Origin: Symbiodinium natans
Taxonomy: Eukaryota > Sar > Dinophyceae > Suessiales > Symbiodiniaceae
DNA length: 60,000 bases
Assembly (NCBI GenBank): GCA_905221605.1
Contig: CAJNDS010001191.1
Location: 1 to 60,000 of the forward strand
Direction: 5' to 3'
In this document: positions 1 through 9,244 of the stretch, piece by piece
Position numbering within the stretch: position 1 is the first letter of the stretch
Layout: every line of letters begins with the position of its first letter
Notes under the pieces: generated by a model
What the model was told of the DNA's origin: nothing
What the model saw: only the letters and a program-made list of their open reading frames with translations
The model's database searches: none
Position numbers and translations under genes: made by a program

Positions 1-603
1 ATTGATCCATCGGCCGTCGCACGGGGCGCCCGCATTCGGGCCGCCCGCGTGCGTGGTGAGGCACTGGTCCTCGGTCACCGGGTTAATGGCTTCGCAGAAG
101 AAGCACCGCCAGCTGCCGTAGGGGTAAAAACGGCCTTCGACGTAGGCTCGGTTGGCTGGGAGGGCGACCTCGTCCGCCTCATCCGCGGTGGCAGCCTCCA
201 TCTCAACCGAGACCTCTTCGTCCTTGACGACCTCCGTCTCCTCCTCCTGTTCCTCCTTGACCAGGGGCTCTTCCTCCTCCCGGCCAACCTTGAGGTGGGA
301 CTCAGTGCGAACCTCGGCGCGCATCAAAATGACGTCAAGGCTATCTGCGGCTGGGTCGCCCGCGAAGAAGGAGTCGATCTCCTTGGCATGGAGATCGTCG
401 AGAGGCGTCACCAGGTCCGGCGAGTAGTCTCGCTTGGAGCGACGCTCGGCCAGGCGTCGCTGGACGTCGCCCTTCGGCGGCTCGAGGGCCCGCCCGCGCG
501 GAGCGGCCTTCCGCGGAGGCTCGGGCACGGCCTCCTCCGTGGGCTCGCTCTTGGGCGTGGACCCTCCATCGCTTCCCTCTGGAGCACCAGGGGGTCCAGC
601 TCG
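1..603 (-). CDS. Retroelement C-terminal frame with Cys-rich zinc motif (partial)
   Basis: After an apparent frameshift near 600 the minus-strand reading continues in another frame and stays open to the window edge. It first reads Pro/Lys/Arg-rich (EPPKGDVQRRLAERRSKRDY), then a long acidic stretch rich in Glu, and ends with a compact Cys/Trp motif (SWRCFFCEAINPVTEDQC) followed by a further Cys near the edge. The pattern W-x-C-x2-C with later Cys residues suggests a small zinc-binding module of RanBP2-like style, but the match is loose. The frame is the continuation of the ORF that otherwise ends at 408; the two were probably one protein. The true C-terminus is not in the window. Confidence 0.5.
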
Positions 604-3600
604 GGGTCGTCGCGAAGCCACCCCGGCGGATGGCTACCACCATAGATGTGGTGCGATCCATCCTCAAGCTGGATTCGGTCCCCTCGCCTCAGGAGCGGGA
701 CTCTCGAGTGATCGTACCCGTTGGCTTTGTGGTACCTAATCACTCGGAGCATGGGCACCTCCCCATACCCACCGTCCTTTCCTCGGCGGAACAGCCGTCC
801 CCGCCAGTCCTGACGAAAAGGGTCAAGAGGTGCGGAGGGGCTGATCCCCAGGTTGGGCGGAAGAGAGGCGCCATGGCAGGCCGCCTGATGCAAGTGGTAC
901 TGCACCAGCGACTCAAAAGCTAGCCCGCATCCCGGAGCCGAACATCCGTAGTGGCCGTCAGCGTTGGGGCGGGGCTCCTCTGAGGCTGAGGCGGACTGGG
1001 CGGTCCCGCCTCCCGAAGGCCTGGCGGAACTGCTCGGCCCTGCAGCCCCGGGGGCGTCCTGACCATCGTCAGACACCTCTTCCCCGTCGACGCCTTCCCC
1101 GGCCGCCCGACTCTCTCCCTCTCGGCGCAGCGTTTTGAGGGACTCCTCACGCTTGGTGATCTTCTCCAGCTTCACCATCGCAGTTCCCGCAACCTCCAGT
1201 ATTCTCGACTGGAGCTTCTGCGCTCTAAGAAGAGCTTCGGACCGCGCAAGGTATTCCTTCGCGCTGGTGACCACAGACTGGCCGAGCACGAGGACTCCTT
1301 CCTCTGTGCTCTCGGCCTGGGCCCCACTAGCGGGCTCCTCGTCCTCCTTCACTCTGACCGCGGCTGGAGGCGCCCGCGTGTCGGGAAGATCCGAGCTGGA
1401 ACTATCTTCCTCGACACCTTCAGCTGCTTGGGCTGCCTCTTCCTCGAGCGAGTCCTCGGGCTCGAGGACATTGGGGCCCGGGACGTTACGCCTAGGGTAC
1501 ACCTTGGGCTTCGCTGGCACGATCGAAGTCCTAGGGGTCCCTAAGGGACGCCCTTTGGCTTTAGGCGCGGCCTTAGGAGGGGTAACAGGTTGGGCGGCCC
1601 CCGCGGCCATGACACGACCCGCAGGGGCCAGCACAACCGTCGAGGAGCTCGCCGCGCCACTGCTGGCCGCAGCAGCTTGGGACGCTTGGACCGTGGCCAG
1701 TTTCGGTCCTCGCCCCAACGGCGGGTTGGGGCCCGCGCTGGAGTCGCCTAAACTCTTTAGGTCGACACGCAGGACCAACCTATCCACTTCCAACTCAGCT
1801 ATCAGGTCTGAGTAGACAGGCGAGCCCCTGGGGAGTGCCCAGATGCGGGAAATGCCGGTGGCCCTAATCTGGCCGGTGAGGGCCACCCCATCCGCTCCTG
1901 CATAGATGGGCACTCCGGCGTCCCGCAGGACCGCCAGTCGGACCTCGACTATGCAAGTCGATCCGCGGCGGAACCCGCGCCTTCCGTCCTCCCACTGCGT
2001 GGGGCAGTGTCCTAGGACGTAGTGCACCCCGAGGCGGCCTCCCGGCCCGCCGCCGGGGATCAGGCCGTTCTGCAACAGGCTTGGCACGACATGCAAGTCC
2101 GTGCCGTGCCACATGGCCGGGCCATACTGACGGATGAGGTCGTCGATGGCCGTCTCACTTAGGCCCTCCATCATGAACCCCATCGGATGGCCGCAATCGG
2201 CAGAGTGGCCTTGGAAGGCACGAAGGAAACCAGCGTGCGAGGTGTCCAACCTCGGTTTCCGCTGGTTGGCGTCGTGCGCGACCGCCTGGTTGTACTGGTT
2301 GATGGTGATCCCGAGTTGTTCGATCAACTCATCAACCGGGTAGAGGCCGCCCGGACCGAACCGGCCTCTGCAGCCACCTTCGCCGTGCCGCATGCATCGG
2401 ACTAGCAGGCGCTGCACGTCGTCTATCGTGGGCGGGCCCTTCCGGCCCTTAGGGCCTGGGCTCTTGCTCTTGCCCCTGCCCTTCGACCCTCCTCCACCCA
2501 TCGCGGCACTGAGGCCCGCGGCTTTGCAGGACCTCCGATGGGCGAGGGAAACCTGACGCGCCCTTGAGCGGCCAGGACACGGCCCGCTGCAAGGGGCCGG
2601 TGTGCAGTAGTGGTAGGTAGCCGCTCCCGCGCGGCCAGGGCACGGCCCGCAGCGGGGCCTTGTGGTTGACCACGAAGGTCCGGGCGACCGATTGGTCGCT
2701 CCCGCGCGGTCTGGTCGCGACCCGCAGCGGGGCGCAGTGCACAGGCACGAACGCGGGGAGGGACTACCTACCCTAGGCTCTACAACACACTTGAACCGCT
2801 GCGGCGGGGGTTTGGGGAGTTTCCTTAAGGTCTGGGCTTTAAGGCTTCTACGGCTTCTGCTTCGACCTTGGACCGAACCTCTAGGCCTGCTTCCTAAACA
2901 CTGGCTGCGAGACAAACGAACGAAGCTGCACGCGACGAACGACGAAAAATCCTTCTGCCCGCAGACCGGCGACCTGGGAAACGGCCCGCCCCAAAAACAC
3001 CCGCCCTGAACACAGAAACACCCGAACAGCCCCAACATCCTGAGCATCAGAACGCGCGTGGGGTGATTCTGGTCCGAGCGCGCCGCGTCATGGTTCGCGC
3101 GCTTGGAGTTGTGCGCACCGCGAACGCCTAAGGCTTCAAGAGCAGACGACGCGCTCTGAGGAGCCGCGACTGCCCCCTTGGCGCACGCTTCGCGCACCGC
3201 CCCCTCGGCTTGGGCATCAGTGAAAAACTGCCCCTCAATGACCCTACCCGTCCTAACAGTAAGATCATCTACGTAGGCAATCCACTCCTTAGTATACTTA
3301 AGGCGCCTACCTCTGCCGGGCGCATAGGCCCTATCAACCACAAAGTTGAAATCATCAGGGCCGTTAATCGGGCCAAAGGTAAGGCCGACAGGGAGATATT
3401 TCCCTGACCTTGCCACAATGGCCAACACCTCGCGAGCTCGCTTGGTGTTCCTAATCTGATTAAACCCACTAACCGCATCCACGAAGGTATACCAAACCGA
3501 ACCTACTGCGGCGGCGAGCACATCGCTGCCCCGCCGACAATAGTACGTGGAGCGCTTAATTCGGGCGTTCACACGGCGGTAGTCAACCACCAAGCGTCGC

Positions 3601-4223
3601 TTCCTATGCCGCTTGTAGCTGGGCATTTCCTTGGTCGGAAACGGCGCAGATCCCCAAGCCGGGCTGCCGCGGATCAACTGACCCCGCTTGCATTCCTCTT
3701 CAAGCTTGTCGTCGACCCATTGCGCGGACTCGCCCCTCAGACTGTGAGGCTGGGACGAGACCGGCGGCCCGGTGGGGATGCAGTCATGGGCGAACTTCCT
3801 GACCGTGGTCCTGGTGGTGTCTTCCACCCAGAACCCAGCGGCCTTTCGCCGTATGACCTCCCTGACGGCTGCGATGTCAGCATCGGTCAGCCCGGGTCTG
3901 GTTGGTCCAGGCTCGATCTTCAAACCCGACCATACGAGGTCTCTATAGGCCTCGGTGCGCCTAGGATCCTCCGCGACCTTCTCGCCCGCAAGAGCATAGA
4001 CCTCAAGGTCAGCCCGGACGGAAATCCCAGTCCTTGGCGTCCGCCTTGGTCCGCCAAAACGCTTCCTTCTCCGCGGCATACTTATCCACCTCCTTATCCA
4101 GCTCCGCACGCTCTGCTGGCGTGAGGTCCTCGCCCGACCGCACGTCCGGGAGGGGAACGACTGGAGAGGGCTGTGGCGCAGCCGCGGCGCTATCTGCACC
4201 CGCAGTCGCTGGAAAGCTTTCAA
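408..4223 (-). CDS. Retroelement 3' ORF: RT fingers/palm, KptA-like domain, C2H2 finger
   Basis: 1271 codons. Residues about 60-330 are the N-terminal half of a reverse transcriptase: a fingers segment (KRRLVVDYRRVNARIKR), motif A (FVDAVSGFNQI), a primer-grip-like LTFGPINGPDDFNFVVDR stretch and the catalytic YVDD box near 3300. No thumb or RNase H follows. From about 3070 to 2500 the frame is low-complexity Arg/Pro/Cys-rich and may be spacer. An internal Met at 2501 opens a KptA/Tpt1-like domain. Then come an acidic, coiled-coil-like stretch and a C2H2 finger (YGCSAPGCGLAF with His residues following). The RT frame is continuous in sense with the integrase ORF through a frameshift near 4060, so the RT palm is downstream of the integrase. 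The 3' part may be a separate ORF in the env-like position. The frame shifts again near 600. Confidence 0.75.
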   Translation of the reverse strand: MKAFQRLRVQIAPRLRHSPLQSFPSRTCGRARTSRQQSVRSWIRRWISMPRRRKRFGGPRRTPRTGISVRADLEVYALAGEKVAEDPRRTEAYRDLVWSGLKIEPGPTRPGLTDADIAAVREVIRRKAAGFWVEDTTRTTVRKFAHDCIPTGPPVSSQPHSLRGESAQWVDDKLEEECKRGQLIRGSPAWGSAPFPTKEMPSYKRHRKRRLVVDYRRVNARIKRSTYYCRRGSDVLAAAVGSVWYTFVDAVSGFNQIRNTKRAREVLAIVARSGKYLPVGLTFGPINGPDDFNFVVDRAYAPGRGRRLKYTKEWIAYVDDLTVRTGRVIEGQFFTDAQAEGAVREACAKGAVAAPQSASSALEALGVRGAHNSKRANHDAARSDQNHPTRVLMLRMLGLFGCFCVQGGCFWGGPFPRSPVCGQKDFSSFVACSFVRLSRSQCLGSRPRGSVQGRSRSRRSLKAQTLRKLPKPPPQRFKCVVEPRVGSPSPRSCLCTAPRCGSRPDRAGATNRSPGPSWSTTRPRCGPCPGRAGAATYHYCTPAPCSGPCPGRSRARQVSLAHRRSCKAAGLSAAMGGGGSKGRGKSKSPGPKGRKGPPTIDDVQRLLVRCMRHGEGGCRGRFGPGGLYPVDELIEQLGITINQYNQAVAHDANQRKPRLDTSHAGFLRAFQGHSADCGHPMGFMMEGLSETAIDDLIRQYGPAMWHGTDLHVVPSLLQNGLIPGGGPGGRLGVHYVLGHCPTQWEDGRRGFRRGSTCIVEVRLAVLRDAGVPIYAGADGVALTGQIRATGISRIWALPRGSPVYSDLIAELEVDRLVLRVDLKSLGDSSAGPNPPLGRGPKLATVQASQAAAASSGAASSSTVVLAPAGRVMAAGAAQPVTPPKAAPKAKGRPLGTPRTSIVPAKPKVYPRRNVPGPNVLEPEDSLEEEAAQAAEGVEEDSSSSDLPDTRAPPAAVRVKEDEEPASGAQAESTEEGVLVLGQSVVTSAKEYLARSEALLRAQKLQSRILEVAGTAMVKLEKITKREESLKTLRREGESRAAGEGVDGEEVSDDGQDAPGAAGPSSSARPSGGGTAQSASASEEPRPNADGHYGCSAPGCGLAFESLVQYHLHQAACHGASLPPNLGISPSAPLDPFRQDWRGRLFRRGKDGGYGEVPMLRVIRYHKANGYDHSRVPLLRRGDRIQLEDGSHHIYGGSHPPGWLRDDPELDPLVLQREAMEGPRPRASPRRRPCPSLRGRPLRAGGPSSRRRATSSDAWPSVAPSETTRRTW
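1745..2501 (-). other. RNA 2'-phosphotransferase (KptA/Tpt1)-like domain
   Basis: Starting at the Met at 2501, a Gly/Lys/Ser-rich lead is followed by a winged-helix-like N-lobe and the motif RAFQGHS, closely resembling the conserved R-x-x-QGHS segment of the family. About 40 residues later come WHGTDLHVVPSLLQNGLIPG (the family's H-G-T ... GL-P block), GRLGVHYVLG in the position of the HVHLS block, and IYAGADGVALTG in the position of the final Y-x-S-x-NGV-x-LT block. Known members remove a 2'-phosphate from spliced RNA using NAD+. Order and spacing match the family, but whether all catalytic Arg/His residues are kept cannot be judged by eye. It sits in a retroelement, which is unusual. Confidence 0.72.
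2545..2745. repeat. Degenerate ~65-bp tandem repeat
   Basis: About three imperfect copies of a GC-rich unit with the core CGCGCGGCCAGGGCACGGCC, directly upstream (in sense) of the KptA-like Met. Translated in the open frame the repeat gives CGPCPGRAGA-type peptides. It may be non-coding spacer between pol and the 3' accessory ORF. Confidence 0.5.
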
Positions 4224-7200
4224 CTGCAGCGGTGCACAGCTCTTCTGCGCCCCTCAGACCAAGGTCCTGGAGCGAGGCGCAGAAAGCCGCCCCTATGAGG
4301 TTGTAGTCGGATTGCGCGCGCTCAACGTGCTTGTGCTGCACTGCGCCTAGCGCATCCGGCCTACTACACCTCAAACCTACCGATTCTAAACTGAAATCGG
4401 CGAGCCACAGGGCCCCGCTCTCAACGAGGTTGCCGCGGCCACTGGCCCGCGCGAACTGGCACATGTCAGCCCGCACGAAAGCCCAAGGCCAGCGTGGCTC
4501 TGCGAGCGTCCCAAACAAGGCGCCCCACTCCTCTAGCCGCCAAGGTTCCCACTCGCCTTTTTGCGCCTGCAAACGCAGCGCGACGTGGGCGCCCGCGCGT
4601 GTGCGTTCCTGCGCACACCGGACGACTAGCTGGAGGAAAGCCCGGGGCACATTCTTGCCCTCAAGCCCAATTACGAGCACCTTCGGCTCTGTGCGCAGAA
4701 CAGCGCCGCTAATGGCCTCCAAGTGCGCTTCTGCGGCCAGGTTCCAGGTGATCCCGTAGGCCTGCTTGCCTTGCACAAAAGCGGGAACAACCCTGTACCC
4801 GTGCCTCCTAGCCGCGTCGGAAACGACCGCGTCACCCCAAGCAACCTCTAAGACATCGGCAACCCCACCAAGGAAATACTGCCGAAACCAACTTTCGACA
4901 GCACCCGACTCTGGGGAAGCCCTAGGCTGCAACACGCGGGGTTCCGCGACCAAGAGGTCCGCGAGGGCCTCTCGGATCGAGAGTACACCCGTGCCGGCGC
5001 GAGACGCTCGCTCGAGCGTCCGGTCCTGCAACGAATACGCTCCCTTATCCAACTTTCTGGCCGAGGCTGCAGCAAGCACGCCGTCGCGGTTTAGGTCGAT
5101 TTTGGAAATGATTTCCTTCACAGAAACCGCTTCGTGGGCCGGACGGGTCCCTTCTGAAAGCGTGAGCGCTCCGTCCTCGGCGATATATGCAAGCCGCCAT
5201 TTGACGCGAACCCCGCTGGCGTCGGGGAGATAGCGATGGACGCCAACCTGCGCACGGGCCGCATCCACCTGCGTGACCCGTCCTAACCTGCACACCTTCG
5301 GGCCTCCACCTACACCCCGATAGGCAATGCGGTCACCAAGGCGGAGGACGAAGTCCCTCCCGCGCCTGGTCAGCGTGAACTCCACCTGCTTGGCGTCGCC
5401 TCGAACCTGCTGCCCTAAGCTGGGGCGAGACAAGTCGTCCCCGCCGGTTCCATCGTCCTCAAAGACGACCGGCTCGCGGGATTCCGCGCCATCTGCATCC
5501 GCAGGGACAAGAATGCAGTCTTCTGCGTGCGCCTCCATCGGGCCGCGCCGGGCGGAAGAAGTACCCCCCGACTCCATCGACACTGGCTCCAAGATGAGCC
5601 TGTGGCCCTTGACTTCCAACACGCGCCAGGGGCCGGTCAGACCCGGTTTCCAAGGCACACGCCCCGCTCTCTCGGAGCGGGCCCTCGGAGCGTTCCAGAC
5701 CACTCGGTCGCCTGGTTTAAGGTCCACAGTGCGCCTATGACGGTTTGCAAGTTTCGCCCGCGCTTCTGAAGACCGCGTCCAGTGCTCTCGGACCGCAGCA
5801 GCTAGCTCCGAGAACTGTTTGAACTGGCTCCGAGCCCAATCAGAGATGGGTTCAAACTGCAAGGCGTCTCGCAGGACGTCCTTTTCAAGTGGTAGAGCGA
5901 GCGACCAGCTCCGCTCTAGGTCCCTCGGGGTATACCCGTGGGGTCCCGGAGTGTTGTCTATGACGTACTCCGCCACCACGAGCCAATCCGACCAAGCTTC
6001 GGAAAGGGAGGCGCCGACTTGTCTGACGACCGCCCCCAGCACCTTTTGAACTTCTTGGTGGACTCGCTCGTTTGCGCCCAACTCACAAGGCCTCAAGGGC
6101 GCGCTAAACCGCCACTCGGTCCCAAGCATCGCGCTGAGTTCTGCCATGAGCGCGTTCTTGAACTCTGGCCCTCTGTCCGACCTGATGAGGCTCGGGATCG
6201 TCCTGCTGCGAAGCACACAGCGCACGAACGCCCTCCTGACTTCCGCATGAGTCAGAGACCTCATCGGCTCGAGGAGGACAGCATGACTGAGGCAATCGAA
6301 GTACGTAAGCGAGTACCTATGCCCCTCCCTGTCCTCTCGGTTCGGACCCTCACAGTCCACGCTGACTTCCTGCCAGCATGTCTCGGCGCCACACTTGACC
6401 GCACGAGCTTCGACCTTCGTCGGTCGAGAGCGGCCTTTAATGCAGGCGAGACACTTGGCGACCCAGGTCCGCACATCTTTCTCCAAATCGGGCCACCAGA
6501 CTGCCCTCTCCAGCAGTTTGATGGTAACCTCGGGGACTCCACAGTGGACTGAATTGTAGCAGGCGCGGCGCCAGGTCACCCCATTCGCGCCCGCAGCCCC
6601 GTTGGGAACCGCTGGGACGACGACGGTTTGACCCGTCCTGAGGGTCACCTCGCGCTCCAACAACCCGTCTCCGGATATCACCATCGGCGGCTCCGGCTTG
6701 CGAATCGAGCCCGCCAATGAGGGATCGCGCCGCTGGCCCTCGTACCACGCCGTACGAAGGGATCCCGTGACTCGGAACTCCGAAATGTTCGCCGCGTCCC
6801 TCGCCTCGACCGCAAGCTGTTCGCGACGATTCTCGTCCTCCCCCGCGGCCAGGCTCAAAGACGGAACACCGCCCTTAAACTCGACCTTGACCTTGGTTGA
6901 GGAATGGTCCCAAATGCACAGGATAGGGCTATGGCTGACGAGCTCTAGAACCACAGCAGGGCCCTTGTGCTCCTCACCCATAAACGCCAAAACTCTACCC
7001 TTCAGCTTGCAGTCATTGGCATTCTTCCCGCGACTGATAGCGCCCGCGGTCCAATGCCCTTCTACGCCCTCATTGGACGCAGAAAATTGAGCAAGGACCC
7101 TTGACGCCTGCCGGGTAGAACTGCGGGGATCCGAGGCTTCTCCGGTTGCCCGCCAGCCAATGACCTGAGTAACCCTACCCACAAGGGCTATCAGCTTGCC

Positions 7201-7797
7201 GAAGGAGGGGTCTAAGGCAACCTCTTTGCCCTTAGACCTCCAGAGCACTTCGCACTGCTCATTCACGACATGTCTGTGGCCGTGCCAGTTCACCACTGAC
7301 GACCAATGCACGACGATGTCCCCCTGAACCGCATCCAGGGGCGAGCAGTTGTGCCCCGCCACCACAGCACCGTCTTCTCTAACCACCCATGTGGTCCAGT
7401 AAGGCTTCACATCGCCCCACTTGGAAAGATCCTTGTGCTGGGAGCCGAGGCTGAGCTTCATGGAATGGCCCTTCTTCCATATCTTCCCACTCAGCATGCC
7501 ATATGCTGTGGGAACTGGAGCCTCCTTGGGCGTAGTCCTGAACCCTACCGCCCATTGCTGGATGGTTGAGGACCTAACCCTAAACAAACCTCCTGTCCGA
7601 TCCAAAGTTGCAAGGACGGAGTTGACCTCTAGGCCCACCTCATGGGCCTCAAGGTCGCCCTCAAGCGGAGGTTCGAGCTCCTCCCGCTCGGCTATCTCTA
7701 CCGAGGTATCGACTGCCTCTTTCTCGATGCAGGCGGGGCAGCGAGAAAACAGGTAGGTCCGCTTGCCGCAGAAGCATCCCTCTAATGCTGGCATCAT
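4009..7797 (-). CDS. Retroelement integrase with GPY/F-like tail
   Basis: 1262 codons. Residues 8-24 are a small Cys module (CFCGKRTYLFSRCPAC). Residues about 415-455 are an integrase zinc region (HCGVPEVTIK ... WWPDLEKDV ... CLAC). The core follows with first Asp in SVDCEG (about 481), second in SDRGPEF (about 542) and Glu in GANERVHQE, giving D,D(35)E spacing. Near residue 690-740 a module reading GLTGPWRVLEVKGHRLILEP matches the GPY/F segment typical of Ty3/gypsy integrases. The last about 400 residues are not recognised; they end EKEAFWRTKADAKDW, which flows by frameshift into the RT fingers/palm ORF. It overlaps the upstream RNase H frame by 137 bp, again through a frame change. The long N-terminal 400 residues before the zinc region are unassigned. 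Confidence 0.85.
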   Translation of the reverse strand: MMPALEGCFCGKRTYLFSRCPACIEKEAVDTSVEIAEREELEPPLEGDLEAHEVGLEVNSVLATLDRTGGLFRVRSSTIQQWAVGFRTTPKEAPVPTAYGMLSGKIWKKGHSMKLSLGSQHKDLSKWGDVKPYWTTWVVREDGAVVAGHNCSPLDAVQGDIVVHWSSVVNWHGHRHVVNEQCEVLWRSKGKEVALDPSFGKLIALVGRVTQVIGWRATGEASDPRSSTRQASRVLAQFSASNEGVEGHWTAGAISRGKNANDCKLKGRVLAFMGEEHKGPAVVLELVSHSPILCIWDHSSTKVKVEFKGGVPSLSLAAGEDENRREQLAVEARDAANISEFRVTGSLRTAWYEGQRRDPSLAGSIRKPEPPMVISGDGLLEREVTLRTGQTVVVPAVPNGAAGANGVTWRRACYNSVHCGVPEVTIKLLERAVWWPDLEKDVRTWVAKCLACIKGRSRPTKVEARAVKCGAETCWQEVSVDCEGPNREDREGHRYSLTYFDCLSHAVLLEPMRSLTHAEVRRAFVRCVLRSRTIPSLIRSDRGPEFKNALMAELSAMLGTEWRFSAPLRPCELGANERVHQEVQKVLGAVVRQVGASLSEAWSDWLVVAEYVIDNTPGPHGYTPRDLERSWSLALPLEKDVLRDALQFEPISDWARSQFKQFSELAAAVREHWTRSSEARAKLANRHRRTVDLKPGDRVVWNAPRARSERAGRVPWKPGLTGPWRVLEVKGHRLILEPVSMESGGTSSARRGPMEAHAEDCILVPADADGAESREPVVFEDDGTGGDDLSRPSLGQQVRGDAKQVEFTLTRRGRDFVLRLGDRIAYRGVGGGPKVCRLGRVTQVDAARAQVGVHRYLPDASGVRVKWRLAYIAEDGALTLSEGTRPAHEAVSVKEIISKIDLNRDGVLAAASARKLDKGAYSLQDRTLERASRAGTGVLSIREALADLLVAEPRVLQPRASPESGAVESWFRQYFLGGVADVLEVAWGDAVVSDAARRHGYRVVPAFVQGKQAYGITWNLAAEAHLEAISGAVLRTEPKVLVIGLEGKNVPRAFLQLVVRCAQERTRAGAHVALRLQAQKGEWEPWRLEEWGALFGTLAEPRWPWAFVRADMCQFARASGRGNLVESGALWLADFSLESVGLRCSRPDALGAVQHKHVERAQSDYNLIGAAFCASLQDLGLRGAEELCTAAVESFPATAGADSAAAAPQPSPVVPLPDVRSGEDLTPAERAELDKEVDKYAAEKEAFWRTKADAKDWDFRPG

Positions 7798-9244
7798 CGA
7801 TGGAACGAACCGCGTCCAGCCTCAAGGACCGCAGAACCTCCGCCCCCAATGCCTGCTTCCCTACGATCCCAAAACCTCGCAGGGGAGGCTCCGGAAAATC
7901 CTTCTTGAGTTCCGGACAAGCCTCGGCCACTTCCAAGTGGCCTTGCTGCGTGCGCCAAAGGCGTGGCCGCACCGCCCAGATAGCCTTGATGCCTGCCCAA
8001 GCCTCTCCTACAGCCCTAGCTTCTTTGCGCTGCAGGTTCCTTGCTTGGAGCGTGAGCTCAACAACCAAAGGCCACCTAAGGACGGCTGTGACCAGCCCGC
8101 CTTGTCCAAGTCCTACGAGGAACTGCGGACGAAACCCCGAAGCTTCCCTAAGAACCTTGGCACACGAAGTGAGCAGGTCGACCCTGATCCGCCTGATCTT
8201 CTTGGTTGCGAGCCTGCCGGCCCCGCAATCAAAATGCGAGGCAAGCCCGTCGGTATCCTCAAACGGACCCCAACAACCCCTGACAGCCACAGAAACTCCA
8301 GGGAGGCTCGCTTGGAAAACGCGCCTGATCTCAGTCAGCTCTGCGTCCTGCTCTTTCCAACGCGCGTAGTCAAATACAACCATGACGCGCACCGGAAGGG
8401 CTGCGACGACGCACATCGGCACAGCCGCGGCCTGGACACGGCCCGCAGGCTCTGGGACGGCGTCGTTGCCGACCGCCCAGGGCACTGGTCCGTCACCCTC
8501 AGTACCCTCTCCGAGGTACTGGTCCAGGTCGAAACCTCGGAGTTGGCCCGAAAGGCCCTCGAGATCTTTCGTCCTCGCCGCAAGGAGCGCATCCCGATCT
8601 TTGGGATTGCGGCTAAAACTGTCACCCAGCGTCGCTGAGCGACCGCTAAGGCTCCTTATTTCGGACCCATCCATAAGGATTTCCGCAACCCACCGGACGA
8701 GTTTCGGATCCATTCCGATGTCCGACGTTTGCGCTCGGGTAAGGTTGGCATGATCTGTCCAACACAGAGTCCGAATAGAGCCAAACATGCGGCGTGTCGC
8801 CCGCTTTACCTCGAGCTGGGCAAACGCCTCCTGTATCAAGGGCGGCCAGTTCTGCTGCGCGGGGGTCAGGCTCTTTGAGTGCGTCATAAGCACCTTGAGC
8901 TGACTCAAGTCACGCGTCATCTGCACGACGCTGCCCCCTACCGCGATGCCCGACGCATCCGCGATCTGCTCAAGGGGACAAGACCCATCCGCAGCAGAGG
9001 CCTCATCGAAGGTAGCCAAATTGATGCGGTTTTGCATCATGCGCTTAATCGCTTTAAAGGCTTTGCAACCCTCGGTGGTGGCTGAGCCCAGCCCGCCTTC
9101 AGGGAAGACGGCGCCTGGCTTCTGCCACTGCCCTAAAATCTTGGCTGCGTGCCCATACTCAACAGGCAGGTAGCCGCGCAACCAGTTTGCGCAACCCAAA
9201 AAATTGCTGAATGTGAAGCTTCTCCCAGAGCGGGGGAAAGTCAA
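7661..9244 (-). CDS. Retroelement RNase H plus unknown C-terminal region
   Basis: 527 codons. The first about 40 residues complete the RT connection (FLGCANWLRGYLPVEYGHAA, the usual FLG..NYYR-type block). Then comes a gypsy-type RNase H: QIADASGIAVGGSVVQ carries the first Asp, PLIQEAFAQLEVKRA the Glu, TLCWTDHANLTRA the next Asp and LGDSFSRNP the last. The remaining about 270 residues are unassigned, contain an alternating hydrophobic/Arg pattern (GLGQGGLVTAVLRWPLVV), and lead to the integrase frame through a shift near 7720. The natural N-terminus is not the first Met shown; sense reading enters from the frame on the right near 9230. Confidence 0.8.
   Translation of the reverse strand: MTFPRSGRSFTFSNFLGCANWLRGYLPVEYGHAAKILGQWQKPGAVFPEGGLGSATTEGCKAFKAIKRMMQNRINLATFDEASAADGSCPLEQIADASGIAVGGSVVQMTRDLSQLKVLMTHSKSLTPAQQNWPPLIQEAFAQLEVKRATRRMFGSIRTLCWTDHANLTRAQTSDIGMDPKLVRWVAEILMDGSEIRSLSGRSATLGDSFSRNPKDRDALLAARTKDLEGLSGQLRGFDLDQYLGEGTEGDGPVPWAVGNDAVPEPAGRVQAAAVPMCVVAALPVRVMVVFDYARWKEQDAELTEIRRVFQASLPGVSVAVRGCWGPFEDTDGLASHFDCGAGRLATKKIRRIRVDLLTSCAKVLREASGFRPQFLVGLGQGGLVTAVLRWPLVVELTLQARNLQRKEARAVGEAWAGIKAIWAVRPRLWRTQQGHLEVAEACPELKKDFPEPPLRGFGIVGKQALGAEVLRSLRLDAVRSIDDASIRGMLLRQADLPVFSLPRLHRERGSRYLGRDSRAGGARTSA

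Noticed and set aside
1135-1815. 226-codon plus-strand open frame rich in Ser/Ala
   Set aside because: Antisense shadow of the Glu/Ala-rich part of the gypsy 3' ORF.
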